Positions 1-10,231 of a stretch of 64,000 bases of DNA are shown piece after piece. Within the stretch, counting starts at the first letter, position 1, and each line of letters starts with the position of its first letter. The position numbers were made by a program, and so were the translations under genes. Source of the DNA: Trichobilharzia szidati. Lineage: Eukaryota; Platyhelminthes; Trematoda; Strigeidida; Schistosomatidae. Below the pieces are notes generated by a model. That model had not been told where the DNA came from. It ran no database searches and was given only the letters and a program-made list of their open reading frames with translations. Location: contig OX235277.1 of the NCBI GenBank assembly GCA_944472155.2, positions 27,848,804 to 27,912,803 on the forward strand, given 5' to 3'.

Positions 1-332
1 AGTCTCTCTTTGCCCTGGTAACTGGATATTTTCATCTCTCTTTCATCCGAATGCGAGATGCTGGAAGGTTTCCATTGTGTATGATCATTAATGTCCGGAA
101 TTGTGTTTAATATTGCATGTATATGTGTATATATTATTAGTGTATGCGTATATTGGTCGATTGATTTTTGTTTAGAATGAACTCTGTGCAAGTGTGTTAA
201 AATTGTTTTTGTAGATACATTTAATAATGTCTTAGTCCTGTAAGCAGCTGACGAGAAGGCAACGAAATAAAAGATGGTACCATTTTATTCTGCTGAAACT
301 GTAGTTCTTGCTTTGTTCAAATTCATTAAGGG
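1..332 (+). mobile_element. Penelope-like element (family A), 3' end
   Basis: Positions 1-21 are the last codons of a PLE protein (S-L-S-L-P-W then TAA), as in the copy ending at 9054. The following 310 bp are its 3' untranslated tail, nearly identical to 9055-9358. The last 30 bases (303-332) recur exactly, in reverse complement, at 8501-8530, which marks the element's terminus. The coding part lies outside the window. Confidence 0.85.
243..294 (+). ncRNA. Hammerhead ribozyme in PLE tail, complete core
   Basis: Stem I pairs 243-247 (AGCAG) with 290-294 (CTGCT). The core CTGACGA is at 248-254 and GAAA at 264-267. Stem III is a long hairpin, 267-288, closing on a GGTACC palindrome with one bulged G. 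The predicted cleavage triplet is ATT, cutting after 289. All invariant core bases are present. Stem II (255-263) is very weak: only its outer G-C pair is obvious. Hammerheads are known in PLEs; this copy's activity is an inference. The sister copy at 9281 has G5 changed to T. Confidence 0.65.
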
Positions 333-1294
333 GAATGAATGTCTGAGTATTATCAGTTATGGCCATGTGAATATCTTGTCAACTTTTCAGCCTTCACATA
401 GTATGTTCACTGTCAGCATTTTCACGAGGCAGGCTACCTGAGGTATTATCGAACTTGACTGCCATTAGTTAGTTGTTCGTCGACCTCGTTTGTTATTTAA
501 TCAGAGTGAGGTTAGGCAATTTATCGCATACGAAGCAACATATTCATTTATCATAACCATATCTCGGTAAGGAATGACTCACTCACTTGACCAACATACA
601 TTACCTGTAAACCCCATTTGTCTACTGTGTGTGCCTGTGTGCTTCAGTCTTAAGACGTAGTTTTCCTCTGAGGCATATTCTGTTGTTGTTGCTGTTTTTT
701 GCTATACATGCACAAACTCGTTAAGTTGAAAAATTATGCCCAGAATTCTTCTTGTTCATTCTCTAAGCTTTTTTTTTTACATTAAGTCAAAAATTTGACA
801 GGCGCTTATACTGCTGGTCAAATATCTGCCCTTTTTCATACTTGTTTAAAAATGAAGAGAACTAAAAAAGGGAAAAATAATAAAATTTTTTTGAAAAGAA
901 AAACAAATTCTTCTTCTTAATTTACAACAACTGTCATCACATTTCATCTTTGTCATTTAATAATTTATGTTTAACGAGATCATGTTTGCCCCACTTTGCT
1001 TTTTCATCATTAGTCTTCTCCACTGTGCTGACAGTGCCTTCTTTCTCCCCAAAAAGCGTCAATATCTTATCCCAATGACACAGTGATCTGTCATTACTGA
1101 CTTCTCATTCAGCACACCTAAAACTTTCAACTTATTGTATATGTGTATGGATTGACATTTAAGCTGTTTTTGTTGCTTTTCTCTCTTTTGGTTAAAATTT
1201 GCATTTCAAGTACCTAATACCTAAATGTAGAATCTGTTATGAGACTGTGTGTTGAAAAAATCAACACTAAAGAATTACTTAATCGCATTCTACA
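333..1294. other. AT-rich intergenic/intronic DNA, no feature recognised
   Basis: No exon, RNA gene or element was recognised here. There are only short A/T runs (for example 770-780 and 850-910). Confidence 0.5.
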
Positions 1295-1317
1295 TTGACA
1301 GTTAACTACATTGACAA

Positions 1318-1425
1318 CTGTAATAGTAGTAGTACTAGTAGTATCAGTAATAATAGTATTATTAGTACTATTAGCGGTAGTAGAATTAGTAGAAGTAGTA
1401 ATATTAGCATTATTATAATTTATTC
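1318..1425. repeat. Imperfect TAG/TAT trinucleotide tract
   Basis: Diverged repeats of three-base units (agt, aat, att). The apparent open frame across it is a by-product of the repeat. Confidence 0.75.
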
Positions 1426-1439
1426 ACACAGTGATACAT

Positions 1440-2560
1440 CCATTGACTGGGTATTGGTTTTCAGGAGAACCAAACACACCCATCCCTGCCTCTTGCGAGA
1501 CGAGACGAGATCGGCATACAGGATCATTCTGTGGCGCAACCATTCGAGAGGCCTCTCCCTCAGTGGACCATTGGCACCGTTAGTATATTATTGATAGGTA
1601 AGCATTGTTACGCCGATCATTGATCGTGTCAATCAATTATGCACTGCATAGACAAGCCCAATAGAACTCATCTCGCATACAAGACTAGCCAAACGTATTA
1701 TTATATGCAAAAGTAGCAGGCAGAGCAACGCTGTAGTGACAATAGGCCCCTATAAGCGAAGTCAGTAGCCACCAAATTCAATGAAATCGTTATCCCTGCC
1801 AACCATTTTAGCATGCAAATAGCTTCTATACGTCTGCCTAGACTATAGAAAACCATACACAGTCATATAAGCGAGCCATGAGCACCAGCTAACTCACGCT
1901 CATATCGTCTATATAGCTTATGCTGTGTTTACTATAGGATTTTAGGGTTATAAACAGGACAGCGTAGCAAGGGCGCTATAAGGCCTAGACAAGCTCAAAA
2001 CTCCATGGTCATAGATGCCAAAACTCGTTTCACGCATTCCTCTATCATCTGGAAGCGTTTTCGACGCCTTCAATTTTTCGACATTTTGGACCCGAGTTAG
2101 GGGTAGTATCCCCTATGGGGAGGGCACTCCATGCTCGGTCAAGTAAGCTCTGTGTCCTGTGGGTAGTGGATTGGCGGTCGGGATCTCGCCATTCATAGAG
2201 GCCGGTGAGGCGGTTCTCTATGCCGTTACGTCCCTGATTAGATGTTCGGTTGCTGACGTGTGGGGGTGCCATTGGCTGTTTTGTCACCGATGGAACAGTC
2301 AACCCCCCAGAAGCTATTGAGCGGTCTTTTGCTAGACTGACATAGTGGAGTTGGTACTCAGGTAAAACAATAGCATTATTACAATTAGTAGTAGTAACAA
2401 TAATAATATTGAAGTTAAGATATAAAGTGCTTTTAAACGACGCTGGTAAATTAAAGTATGCATCAATTACACATCGGTTAGGAATCTCGTCGACGGTGCA
2501 CATGGTCTGGGGTTTCGATCCCCTGCCTACGCACACCTGAAATCAATGGTCGGCTTGCAA
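1440..2560. other. GC-richer unclassified segment, probably repeat-derived
   Basis: This kilobase is less AT-rich than its surroundings and contains open stretches on the minus strand (2045-2536) without a recognisable domain. A pol III B-box-like GGTTTCGATCCCC lies at about 2511-2523. It shares nothing obvious with other repeats in this window. It may be part of an element whose other copies lie elsewhere. Confidence 0.35.
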
Positions 2561-2944
2561 AATTCAGGCTACCGATATCATATGCTGAAAATTCCATACT
2601 TGTACCAAAAAATGCGGTGTGGAATCAAGCTATAATCAAAATAGAATATTATTTCCGTTTGTTTACAAATATGCACATATATATATATACGAATTATGAC
2701 AAAACCTGTGTGATTATAGTCGTGGCTAAACATCGAATGACAGGCTAAATTTCTTTATAAAATTGTTATTGGAATGTTTAAATCTTAGAAGGGGGTGTAG
2801 AGTTACTAAGATTAGTAGGCAACAGACAACAAAAATTATGCAACAAGGTGAGAATTATGCTAAGACAACACTGCACAAAATTAATTACACTGGATTGAAT
2901 AAATAACGCTGACAGAGGAAATTTTTCAAAGTGAAAATAATAAG

Positions 2945-3230
2945 AATAACATGTGTACTAATAAAGGGAAAGATATATAAAAACTGAATGGACACAGACT
3001 GAAAAATAAGCAGGACTAAAGCAGGAATGGGAACTGTAATAGTTTGGCATAGACAGCTGACTAGGACTTTGAAAGAAAAGATGACTGAACAAACCTTCTC
3101 CCAAATACAGAGGGTCTGCCTTTTCTATTTCGATGGTCAGAGCTTCACCAATACGGATGAGTTGTAGATAACTTGAAAACAAGAGGCCGTAGAGGTGAGG
3201 TGACTAATGTCCATCACACTTCCACCTGTT
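2945..3230 (-). mobile_element. PLE fragment, end of GIY-YIG domain, decayed
   Basis: The minus strand reads R-I-G-E-A-L-T-I-E-I-E-K-A-D-P-L, matching the last part of the PLE endonuclease at 9642-9890 (C-I-A-E-A-L-A-I-E-T-E-K-P-D-L). The similarity fades at about 3230. The rest of the open stretch from 2958 is 3' untranslated tail. Confidence 0.65.
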
Positions 3231-3734
3231 CGTAACCTCATCCTACTGGATAAGACAGTCTTCAAAAGACTGATATTATTTAGCTACTTAGGAGCAGCTG
3301 AACTGGTAAATATACATAGAGGTGGTCGACTGCGGGATCTTGTCCTTCAGGTTATTGGACGGTACACGTTGACCAAAAAACATTGTTCACAACCATGCTG
3401 CAGCCAGTGTCTTTTTTTCAGGGTTGTTGGCAGCTAAGTCACCTTTGAAATCAAGATACACATTCGGTATTTTTGCAGGTACAGACGTTAAATCACGTTT
3501 CATAGGGTTTTAACGGTACACTTTTATCAATAACACCATGACGGATATCCATTTTGCATTGGGATTATCCTGGAAACATTTAAATCTTCCTCCACAGGAT
3601 TATGATTTCATCTTGTTGCGTAGTGTTGCAATCGCATGTATATATATACATATATATGTATAAGTTGTGTTCGTATATCCTGCATATCTTTATCTACCTC
3701 TGTATTTCTGTGACTACCTCTCCTTAGTTTATTT

Positions 3735-3815
3735 TTGATTGAACACTAGTCAGTAACTAGTGTAATGTGTCTAGTCCTATCTTCCTGCCGATTGCCTCCA
3801 ACCATCTAATATCTC
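3735..3815 (+). repeat. Short-element tail with strong stem-loop
   Basis: The segment has a CACTAG...CTAGTG hairpin followed by a GTCTAGTCC stretch and the CTTCCTGCCGATTGCCTCCA tail. The same tail ends the element at 22750-22935. An inverted copy of the hairpin part is at 22680-22730. Confidence 0.55.
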
Positions 3816-3929
3816 CTTAGTTTACCAAATTGCTTTATATTTTGTCTTCTTCATTTCTGTGCTTGTGTTTTGAAAATTAAAAGGCAACATAAAAAATATT
3901 AAGAGGCATCAATGTTTGACTGCGTGGAA

Positions 3930-4460
3930 GATTTCATCATGAGCTGACATCAACTGAAGAACCATTGGAAAAGCTGAGAGTACTGGACAGCTGTATCGTC
4001 CTAGTTTGAAACTCTTCATCAGTACACACTCACCAACAGGGTTCGAACACGGGACCTTCTGGTTACAAGGCGAGCTCGTAGACCATTAATCTGATGCTTA
4101 CTAGCAACTGGCCATATTCAGGCAGTTAACCTGGGGTTCTAGTGGGAAGTCGTGATCAGTAGGGTACAGCAGGTTGAAGATGAGGCAGGAAGTCATCGAA
4201 GAAGACATTGCGAAATGGAGGCTTCATGTTGTGAATTGGTAGAAGTTAGAATTCAAGGACCATTGGATTGGGTCCCAGTGGCTCGTTAGTCTACGAGCTC
4301 ACCTTGTAACTAATAGGTCCTGGGTTCGAGACCGTACTGCTGAAGAGTCCCAAACCAGGACGAAATACCTGTCCAGTACTACCTGCAGGTTTTCCAATAG
4401 TTCTCTAACTAATGTCAGCTCATGATGAAATCCTCCATGCAATCAAAACAAAAAATCTCT
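3930..4460 (+). repeat. Hammerhead-bearing tRNA-derived short element, inverted pair
   Basis: A minus-oriented partial copy (3930-4135) is followed by a plus copy (4150-4450). The plus copy has a tRNA-like head with A box-like TGGCTCGTTAG and B box GGGTTCGAGACC, then a hammerhead (4334-4379), then the shared tail ending ATGTCAGCTCATGATGAAAT. The minus copy's B box is intact (GGGTTCGAACAC). Eleven similar loci occur in this window. Confidence 0.75.
4334..4379 (+). ncRNA. Hammerhead ribozyme, complete core (short element)
   Basis: Stem I is a perfect 6-bp pairing of 4334-4339 (GTACTG) with 4374-4379 (CAGTAC). The core CTGAAGA is at 4340-4346. Stem II is GTCC/GGAC (4347-4350, 4358-4361) and GAAA is at 4362-4365. 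Stem III is minimal (4365-4372). The cleavage triplet is GTC, cutting after 4373. The layout matches the Smα hammerhead, with a different stem I and stem III. All invariant bases are present, unlike most copies here. Confidence 0.75.
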
Positions 4461-4629
4461 ACAAAACCAAGACATAAATGTGGCAGTATTTTACTTGTTA
4501 TTATTTTATTGACATTATCCCAAATATTAAAATAAGGTTGATATCCGTTTCATACAGAGATCCTTCTTGGAATTGAAAACAAGAAAAATCCTGATATTAA
4601 CCACTTGTTAGTTTAAAGATATCTGATTG

Positions 4630-5035
4630 ATTTCAAGTTTTACCACGAGCCGATACCAGTTAAAATGCCATTGAAAACCAGGAGGCACTCCTGGAAAGCT
4701 GTTTCTCTCAAATTCTAGTGAGAAGTTGTGACCATTGAGATCAGTCAGGCAGGATGAGAGGACAAGTACTCGCCGACGACATTGCCTGGTGGTAGTGCAA
4801 ACAAACCTCGGACTGGTAGAAGTCAGAATCGATGCACCATTGGATACCGTCCCAGTGGTTGACCGGTGAGAAGCCTTGTCTTGTAACCTAAAGGTACTAG
4901 GTTCAATCCCTGCTAGGGCCATCCGTGTATATTGCTACTAAGTTAAGGACAAGGATGAGATAGTTGCCTGGTAATGTCTGATTTTCACTGTTTTTCTGAG
5001 TGATGTCAATCACTGATCAAACCTGAAACCCTAAT
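4630..5035 (+). repeat. Short element, diverged fold-back copy
   Basis: An inverted stub (4630-4710) is followed by a plus copy. The plus copy has TCCCAGTGGTTGACCGGTGA as A-box region and GGTTCAATCCC as B box at about 4892. The ribozyme part is largely lost. Confidence 0.6.
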
Positions 5036-5289
5036 AGTAATCTATTGAAGATAAAAGGTTACCTTCGACAGAAGTTCTTCAAGATTTTATTGAGAACTCA
5101 CGTTATGTGTGATCTGCTACCAATCAAAATGCAAAGTATTTTCCATGTGTTGCAAAAATTATAAATATTTATCGGTCGATAGGTCACGTTGAAATTACCA
5201 AATAAGTGCAGTAATTAAAGTTGCCAATTTCGAAACTTTACACAAAATAAGAAACAAAAAGTAAGTAATGTTATGACATAAGAATATAA

Positions 5290-6165
5290 CTTGTGCACTT
5301 TGGTAGAGATTCCCTCCGTTTCACCTTAGGAGCCACGTTTACTTGGGTTCCACACGTGGGTCAGCATGACGCGTGATGTTACTTGACGGTGTGCTCAGCG
5401 GATATCCGACCGACTCATCACCGTTTCCTCGTGCATATTTGTTGAGCAATAGGGCCTTGTTTAGTTTGATATCCTAGTCCTTTCTTACTCGTCCTTTCAA
5501 ACGAGTCATTTAGTCTTCAGTATGGAGTGAAGGGGGCAGTTGTTGATAAAAGTCTGTGGCCTGTTGAAAATACATTTTTTGACTCGCCAAGCCTCTGAAC
5601 CATTTCGAAGGACTAACCGACTTCAAGTTTGCGTAAAAATCGTAACCCTGTTATTTATGCTGAGCACAGGAGATTTCCATAGTGATTTCAGAGTAGCGAA
5701 GGTCTACCTCCCTTTCTCAATGCAATCAAAGCTTTGACATATTCATTCGTACTGCTGCCTAAAGTCGAAACAATGCTGCCTAGGTAGATTTCTTCCGCTG
5801 AACGTTATTCGTTCTTGTTGTTGTTGGCTGAGCACCATCATCACCACTATGTTCTCCATGTCCACCTGAAGTAATGTCTTTGCTTCTTCTTCTGCCAACT
5901 TACTGGTTTCCGCCTGTATATCTTCGGGTTTTGTGACATTAGACATTATTCATCCACGAAGTTCAGATCATTTAAAGTCTTGTTGTAGGTCCAAACTGTG
6001 TCTATCTTCTTGCTCTCCACAGTCTTTTGGATGATCCAGTTCAACACAACCAGTAATATCAAAGTTAATAATTGGCAGCCTTATCTTACCTCTATCTTTA
6101 CTTCAAAGGCTTTGCTGAGCTTTACGTTGTAAATCACTTGGTATGTGCCATCATCAGAAGAGAAT
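5290..6165 (-). mobile_element. RTE (SR2-like) retrotransposon fragment, decayed
   Basis: The minus strand has scattered matches to the RTE C-terminal region seen intact at 29871-30900. These include the 'N-K-Y-A-R-K-R' region near 5420, the 'T-L-L-Q-V-D-M-E-N' motif near 5850, and the D-L-N-F-V-D-E-*-C segment near 5960 (the Y/F-x-D-D region with a stop). It has frameshifts throughout. Confidence 0.65.
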
Positions 6166-6534
6166 TATATTAAGATTATTATGACTTCTTAGAATTAAGA
6201 AGACGGTAGAAACTAATTATTTTATGCTCCTATGTGTGAATAACCGACAGTCAAATCAATGGCATTTTCAGGTTACTCTTTCTGAGTATCTCAAAAACAC
6301 AGGAAAAACCGCCTGTATCTCCCAATGTGACTCAGTTGAATAGTCAATGACTTCGCGAATTGATGCCATACCTCCTTTCACCACTTTTTAAAACTTTCTT
6401 TCAACCTAGCCCAACTTCATTTAACATTACTCACTAAAGGAGTTCGCTTGGTATATTTTGCTTTATAAGATTGTCCATTGATATTCCATTCTTATATAAC
6501 ACTATCATTAACCTGATATTTTTATTTCTTTACG

Positions 6535-6735
6535 TTCCCAGTGAAACTTAGAGCTTCAAGCTACACACCTGAGGTTTCGGTAGCAGTGGTGTTTATTTCT
6601 GCAAGATAGGGTAGTTAGCCAGAATCATGCCCAGCCTTCCTTCTTTACCAGTCTTCTTTTTTACTGGCTTAGAGAGGTAAATGAGTGCGTCGACCGGAGA
6701 TCGAACCCCAGACCACATGCGCACTAACCTAATAA
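6535..6735 (-). repeat. tRNA-derived short element sharing its tail with RTE
   Basis: On the minus strand the head carries the B box GGTTCGATCTCC, followed by a body like 24318-24545. The tail ends in a CTTGAAGC-type sequence related to the 3' end of the RTE copies. The head is at the high-coordinate end. Confidence 0.65.
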
Positions 6736-6739
6736 TTAA

Positions 6740-7430
6740 TTTTTTATCGTTATCTTTAAAATAGTCATTGAAAAGCAGGAGCCTGTAGTCAACTGGCTCT
6801 AATTTTTTGTCTTCTACATTAGTTATTTATGTCCGACAGACATAAAGAAGGACAGAGTTAACTGCTGCTCACTAAGCACCCTCTTTGACAGGCAGCTAGA
6901 CTACTTTGCTTCGTTATAGACGACACAGAATAACAAATACCGAATAAGTCTTCTATCTCCAAATCGAGATTTCATCAGTAATCATTCCATTAGGTCGATT
7001 GAAATTACCCGAATAAGTCAGCTGGCCAAAACATTCAACCGCTTGACCACTCACCTTTGAATTAATTTTACCTTAAGTGCGTTAACACGCTGTTTTGACA
7101 AGAACTAAGAGTAGTTTCGAACTTTCATTAGTTTGATTGTCGGCGCTAAGTTCAACTTCTTATAAGAAAATAAGTTTAAATATGACCTTGAGAAAGTTCA
7201 ATTTTTTCGAGAACTTTCTACAGTTTGAAGGGGACAGGAATGGATTCTCAATCAAAATTCTTGAAATGTAATCATTTCAAATTGTTACCATCAGTAACTA
7301 ACTGACAAATGTCGGAGATTTAAAGCAAACTAATGTTAGCATAGAGACCTACTATGTGCATGTTTTTCAGGACAAAATGTACCTAGAAAATGGTATATTT
7401 ATGTCAAAATACATCTCAGTAGAATCACTG
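6740..7430. other. AT-rich DNA, nothing recognised
   Basis: No exon, RNA or element signal was found. Confidence 0.4.
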
Positions 7431-7434
7431 TCTT

Positions 7435-7810
7435 CACACAGGTTGACTTCAGATGGTGGTAACATTGCAAGAATAGTTAAAAGAAGATTGAATACTTGAC
7501 TAGCCAGAAGATATCCTACAGCTTATTTGGTTCCCGTTTTGGACAACATACTCTTTGGTCAAAGATCGAAAGATACCCTTCTCATATTAGCTCCAACTGT
7601 GTAGAGGGTACATTGGCAGAAGAGAAAAAGGATATACCTCCGAATCTCTAAACATGTATAAAAAAGCCATTGAAATTACCAACAAAATAATAGATCAATC
7701 CTCCTTAATTCTACTGAAGCAAGTGCTGGCAAACGCCTAAAGCCCAATTTATGTGTTCAGAATTAACTGGTTGTCAACCTTCCTTTGCCCTGGTAACTGG
7801 GTGTCTTTAT
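7435..7810 (+). mobile_element. PLE family A fragment, decayed
   Basis: Pieces of the linker (G-G-N-I-A-R-I-V-K-R-R-L-N) and GIY-YIG region (Y-I-G-R-R-E-K-G-Y) can be read in shifting frames. They parallel 8580-9054. It ends with CCTTTGCCCTGGTAACTGG, the same stop region as 1-25. Confidence 0.7.
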
Positions 7811-7979
7811 TTGCTCTTCTATGGCTTTGATCTCTTTCCCTTCGCTATAATGTAATTTTAATTATCTTTCGTCGCTATAATTTGAGCTGAACTCATCACA
7901 TTATAGAAAATCAAAACAAGTGATTCAGTGAAGAGAATCTTTCCAACAAATTTATCATCAAGCTGTAAAATAGCATAAA

Positions 7980-8283
7980 TGTAACAACAGAAGACAAGGA
8001 CCCGGCAACAGATCATTTATTAAGGAAAATCAACACATATTTATAGATTTTAATGTACATTATTGTAGATTATTGTTAGTAGAAAATACAGCCTTTTGAT
8101 TGGTTGTTTCTCACAGAAAGTTAACCTTGCATCTCTTTGTGGCTGTGTCAGATCATCCATATGCTAACTGTATCCGCCAACGCAAAGCCTTTGTTCTCAT
8201 TTTCTCACCACCAATATTTAGGACATAAACATTGACGTCAATTACTGTTCACCAACTTTGGCTAGCAGCCAGCTCTCACCACA
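7980..8283 (+). repeat. Solo LTR-like repeat
   Basis: A 304-bp unit begins TGTAACAACAG and ends CTCACCACA (TG...CA). It is flanked by the 4-bp duplication TAAA (7976-7979 and 8284-8287). It is homologous to 60247-60584 and to both ends of 37081-37615. No internal retroviral-type coding region is attached. The 5'-TGT...ACA-3' ends and target duplication point to an LTR retrotransposon; the clade is unknown. Confidence 0.7.
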
Positions 8284-8500
8284 TAAATATGTGGTTTTTA
8301 AGGAGTTATATCCGGTGAGGGAATGGAATCGTAGGTATGAATGCATATAATAATAGTAGTATGAAATGCAATTAAAATGTTTGTAACTATAATCACAGTT
8401 AAATGTCAAGCTGCAAACAATGAATGTCATATGAGATATAATAATTCATAAGATGTATAGGACTTGGATGGCGTTATAAGCAAATCAAACAAATTTATTT

Positions 8501-9358
8501 CCCTTAATGAATTTGAACAAAGCAAGAACTTCTACTGTAAAACAAATCACAGTAGGAAAAAAGCCAGTCTACTTTCAGCTTGATTATAAAGGTGAAAACA
8601 TTGCAGCGATGATCAACAGAAGGCTGAGCACATCACTAGCCATAGCCTATCCTGCAGCTAAGCTCGTCCCTGTCTATCGAACAACTTGCTCTTTGATGCA
8701 ATAAAAATCGATAGATATCCTTCTCATGTTAACTCCAACTGTATATACAAATTTACATGTATCTGCTGGAGCAGTTACATTGGAAGAACTGAAAGAAGAA
8801 GGGTGTATCTACGATTTTCTAAACATGTACCAAAAATCCTACGTCTAAAGGGAACAAATGCTTTAAACAGTGCCATCGCTAGGCATCTACTCGACACGGG
8901 TCATGAGGCGGACGTCGAAAAGTCGTTCAAAATTATCAATAGGCAAAATAGCTCAATTATCCTTAAGTTTGCTGAAGCCATTTCCATCAAGCACCTGAAA
9001 CCTGATCCATGCGTCCAGAAAGACGCGGTTATCAGTCTCTCTTTGCCCTGGTAACTGGATATTTTTCATCTCTCTTTCATCCGAATGTGAGATGCTGGAA
9101 GGCTCACATTGTGTATGATCATCAATGTCCGGAATAGTGTTTAATATTGCATATATATATATATGTATATATTATTAGTGTATGCGTATATTGATCGACT
9201 GACTTTTGTTTAGAATGAACTCTGTGCAAGTATGTTTAAATTGTTTTTGTAGATACATTTAATAATGTCTTTGCTCTGTAAGCAGCTTACGAGAAGGCAA
9301 CGAAATAAACAATGATGGTACCATTTTATTCTGCTGAAACTGTAGTTCTTGCTTTGTT
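8501..9358 (+). mobile_element. PLE family A, 5'-truncated, with inverted terminus
   Basis: It begins with an inverted copy (8501-8530) of the element's own 3' terminus, then runs directly into the linker region of the PLE protein. The coding part is split by one frameshift near 8700. The 3' tail carries a hammerhead with a broken core (CTTACGA at 9286-9292). Confidence 0.85.
8537..9054 (+). pseudogene. PLE reverse transcriptase linker and GIY-YIG endonuclease, frameshifted
   Basis: Frame one (to 8704) reads the linker: K-K-P-V-Y-F-Q-L-D-Y-K-G-E and the R-R-L-S-T-S-L-A helix. Frame two (8686-9054) reads N-C-I-Y-K-F-T-C-I-C-W-S-S-Y-I-G-R-T, the GIY-YIG nuclease core with its cysteines, then H-L-L-D-T-G-H-E and a C-terminal E-A-I-S-I-K-H-L-K-P-D. 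The domain nicks DNA for target-primed reverse transcription in PLEs. The reverse transcriptase domain is missing (5' truncation). The apparent start at 8507 comes from the inverted terminus and is not a true start. Confidence 0.85.
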
Positions 9359-9599
9359 AAAAATCGAATCAAATAAAAACGTTACGTAATATTGTGTGAG
9401 ATTTAATAGCATAGAATTTAATGTTGTAAAAAGGAATTGATTTAGAATGACAAGTGGAACAAGTGAAATAATACGGTGATAGTTCAAAGTTAGAATAGTA
9501 ATAGTAACAATTGACGTAATTAAGGAAGAGTATACAAACTGAACAGACAAAATGAAAAAATACGATTAGGGATTACCATACTTTAGCATAGAGGGATTA

Positions 9600-9965
9600 T
9601 TACCATGAAAGTTGGAGGGGTTGAATGAACTTTCTCTGTACTCAGAGATCTGGCTTTTCTGTTTCGATAGCCAAAGCTTCAGCAATACAGATGATTCGGA
9701 TACGTAGGGATTTCCGTGAAGCACTTATTGCCTCGTAGATGACTTTAAAGGCAGAGGCTATAGAGATGAGGTGATCATTATCGACCAGATGTTCAATGAT
9801 CGCGCTTCTTATTTCCCTGCTTCGCAGGATAGTGTTCTTGCACCCTCTGGGACAAAACTCTAGTCGAACGACCGATATACCTAGCTCCACAAAAGCAAGT
9901 GAATTGATAAGCGCACATCATATAACCGACGAAACACAAACCATTGTTCTTGCTTTATTCCAATT
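9600..9965 (-). mobile_element. PLE fragment, GIY-YIG C-terminal half
   Basis: The minus strand reads G-I-S-V-V-R-L-E-F-C-P-R-G-C-K, I-E-H-L-V-D-N-D-H and I-A-E-A-L-A-I-E-T-E-K-P-D-L. This is the second half of the endonuclease with the conserved glutamate. The first half is degraded. It lies about 100 bp upstream of host exon a. Confidence 0.75.
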
Positions 9966-10063
9966 CAGAAATGATGACAGTAACAACACAAGAGTAATCA
10001 AATTTTCAGTTGATTGATTTTTCTATTCTTTTATTATTATTATTCTTTCAATACTGCTGACAG

Positions 10064-10114
10064 GAAAACTTCGAGTGGACATAGAATATCAATGTAATTC
10101 AATCAAACTGCATG
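10064..10114 (+). CDS. RGS3: RGS3-like gene, exon a (start of C2 domain)
   Basis: A 51-nt micro-exon between an acceptor (ctgacag) and a donor (gtaagt). It enters needing one nucleotide from an upstream exon and leaves with one. It reads KLRVDIEYQCNSIKLH and continues into the next exon as H-V-I-E-A-K, the first two beta strands of a C2 domain. Human RGS3 has a matching G-x-L-R-x-x-I stretch at the start of its C2 domain. C2 domains bind phospholipid membranes, often with calcium; in RGS3 the protein turns off Gαi/Gαq signals. The upstream exon was not found in 1-10063, so the gene is open at its 5' side. The exon is too short to call alone; the call rests on phase and on continuity of the fold with the next three exons. 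Confidence 0.8.
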
Positions 10115-10231
10115 GTAAGTCACTTTTTCGCAGTCATTATTGTATTCTCTTCTATTAATATTGTTTTCCTATCTGTTTGTAGATAGCTACTAGGCAGCTG
10201 TGAGTATAAGCTTGAAAATCGACTGATAGTA

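Noticed and set aside
1295..1594. Ser/Ile-rich protein
   Set aside because: It is a translation of the TAG/TAT trinucleotide tract.
2045..2536. 163-residue minus-strand protein
   Set aside because: No recognisable motif, no splice support, and the composition reads like translated repeat DNA.
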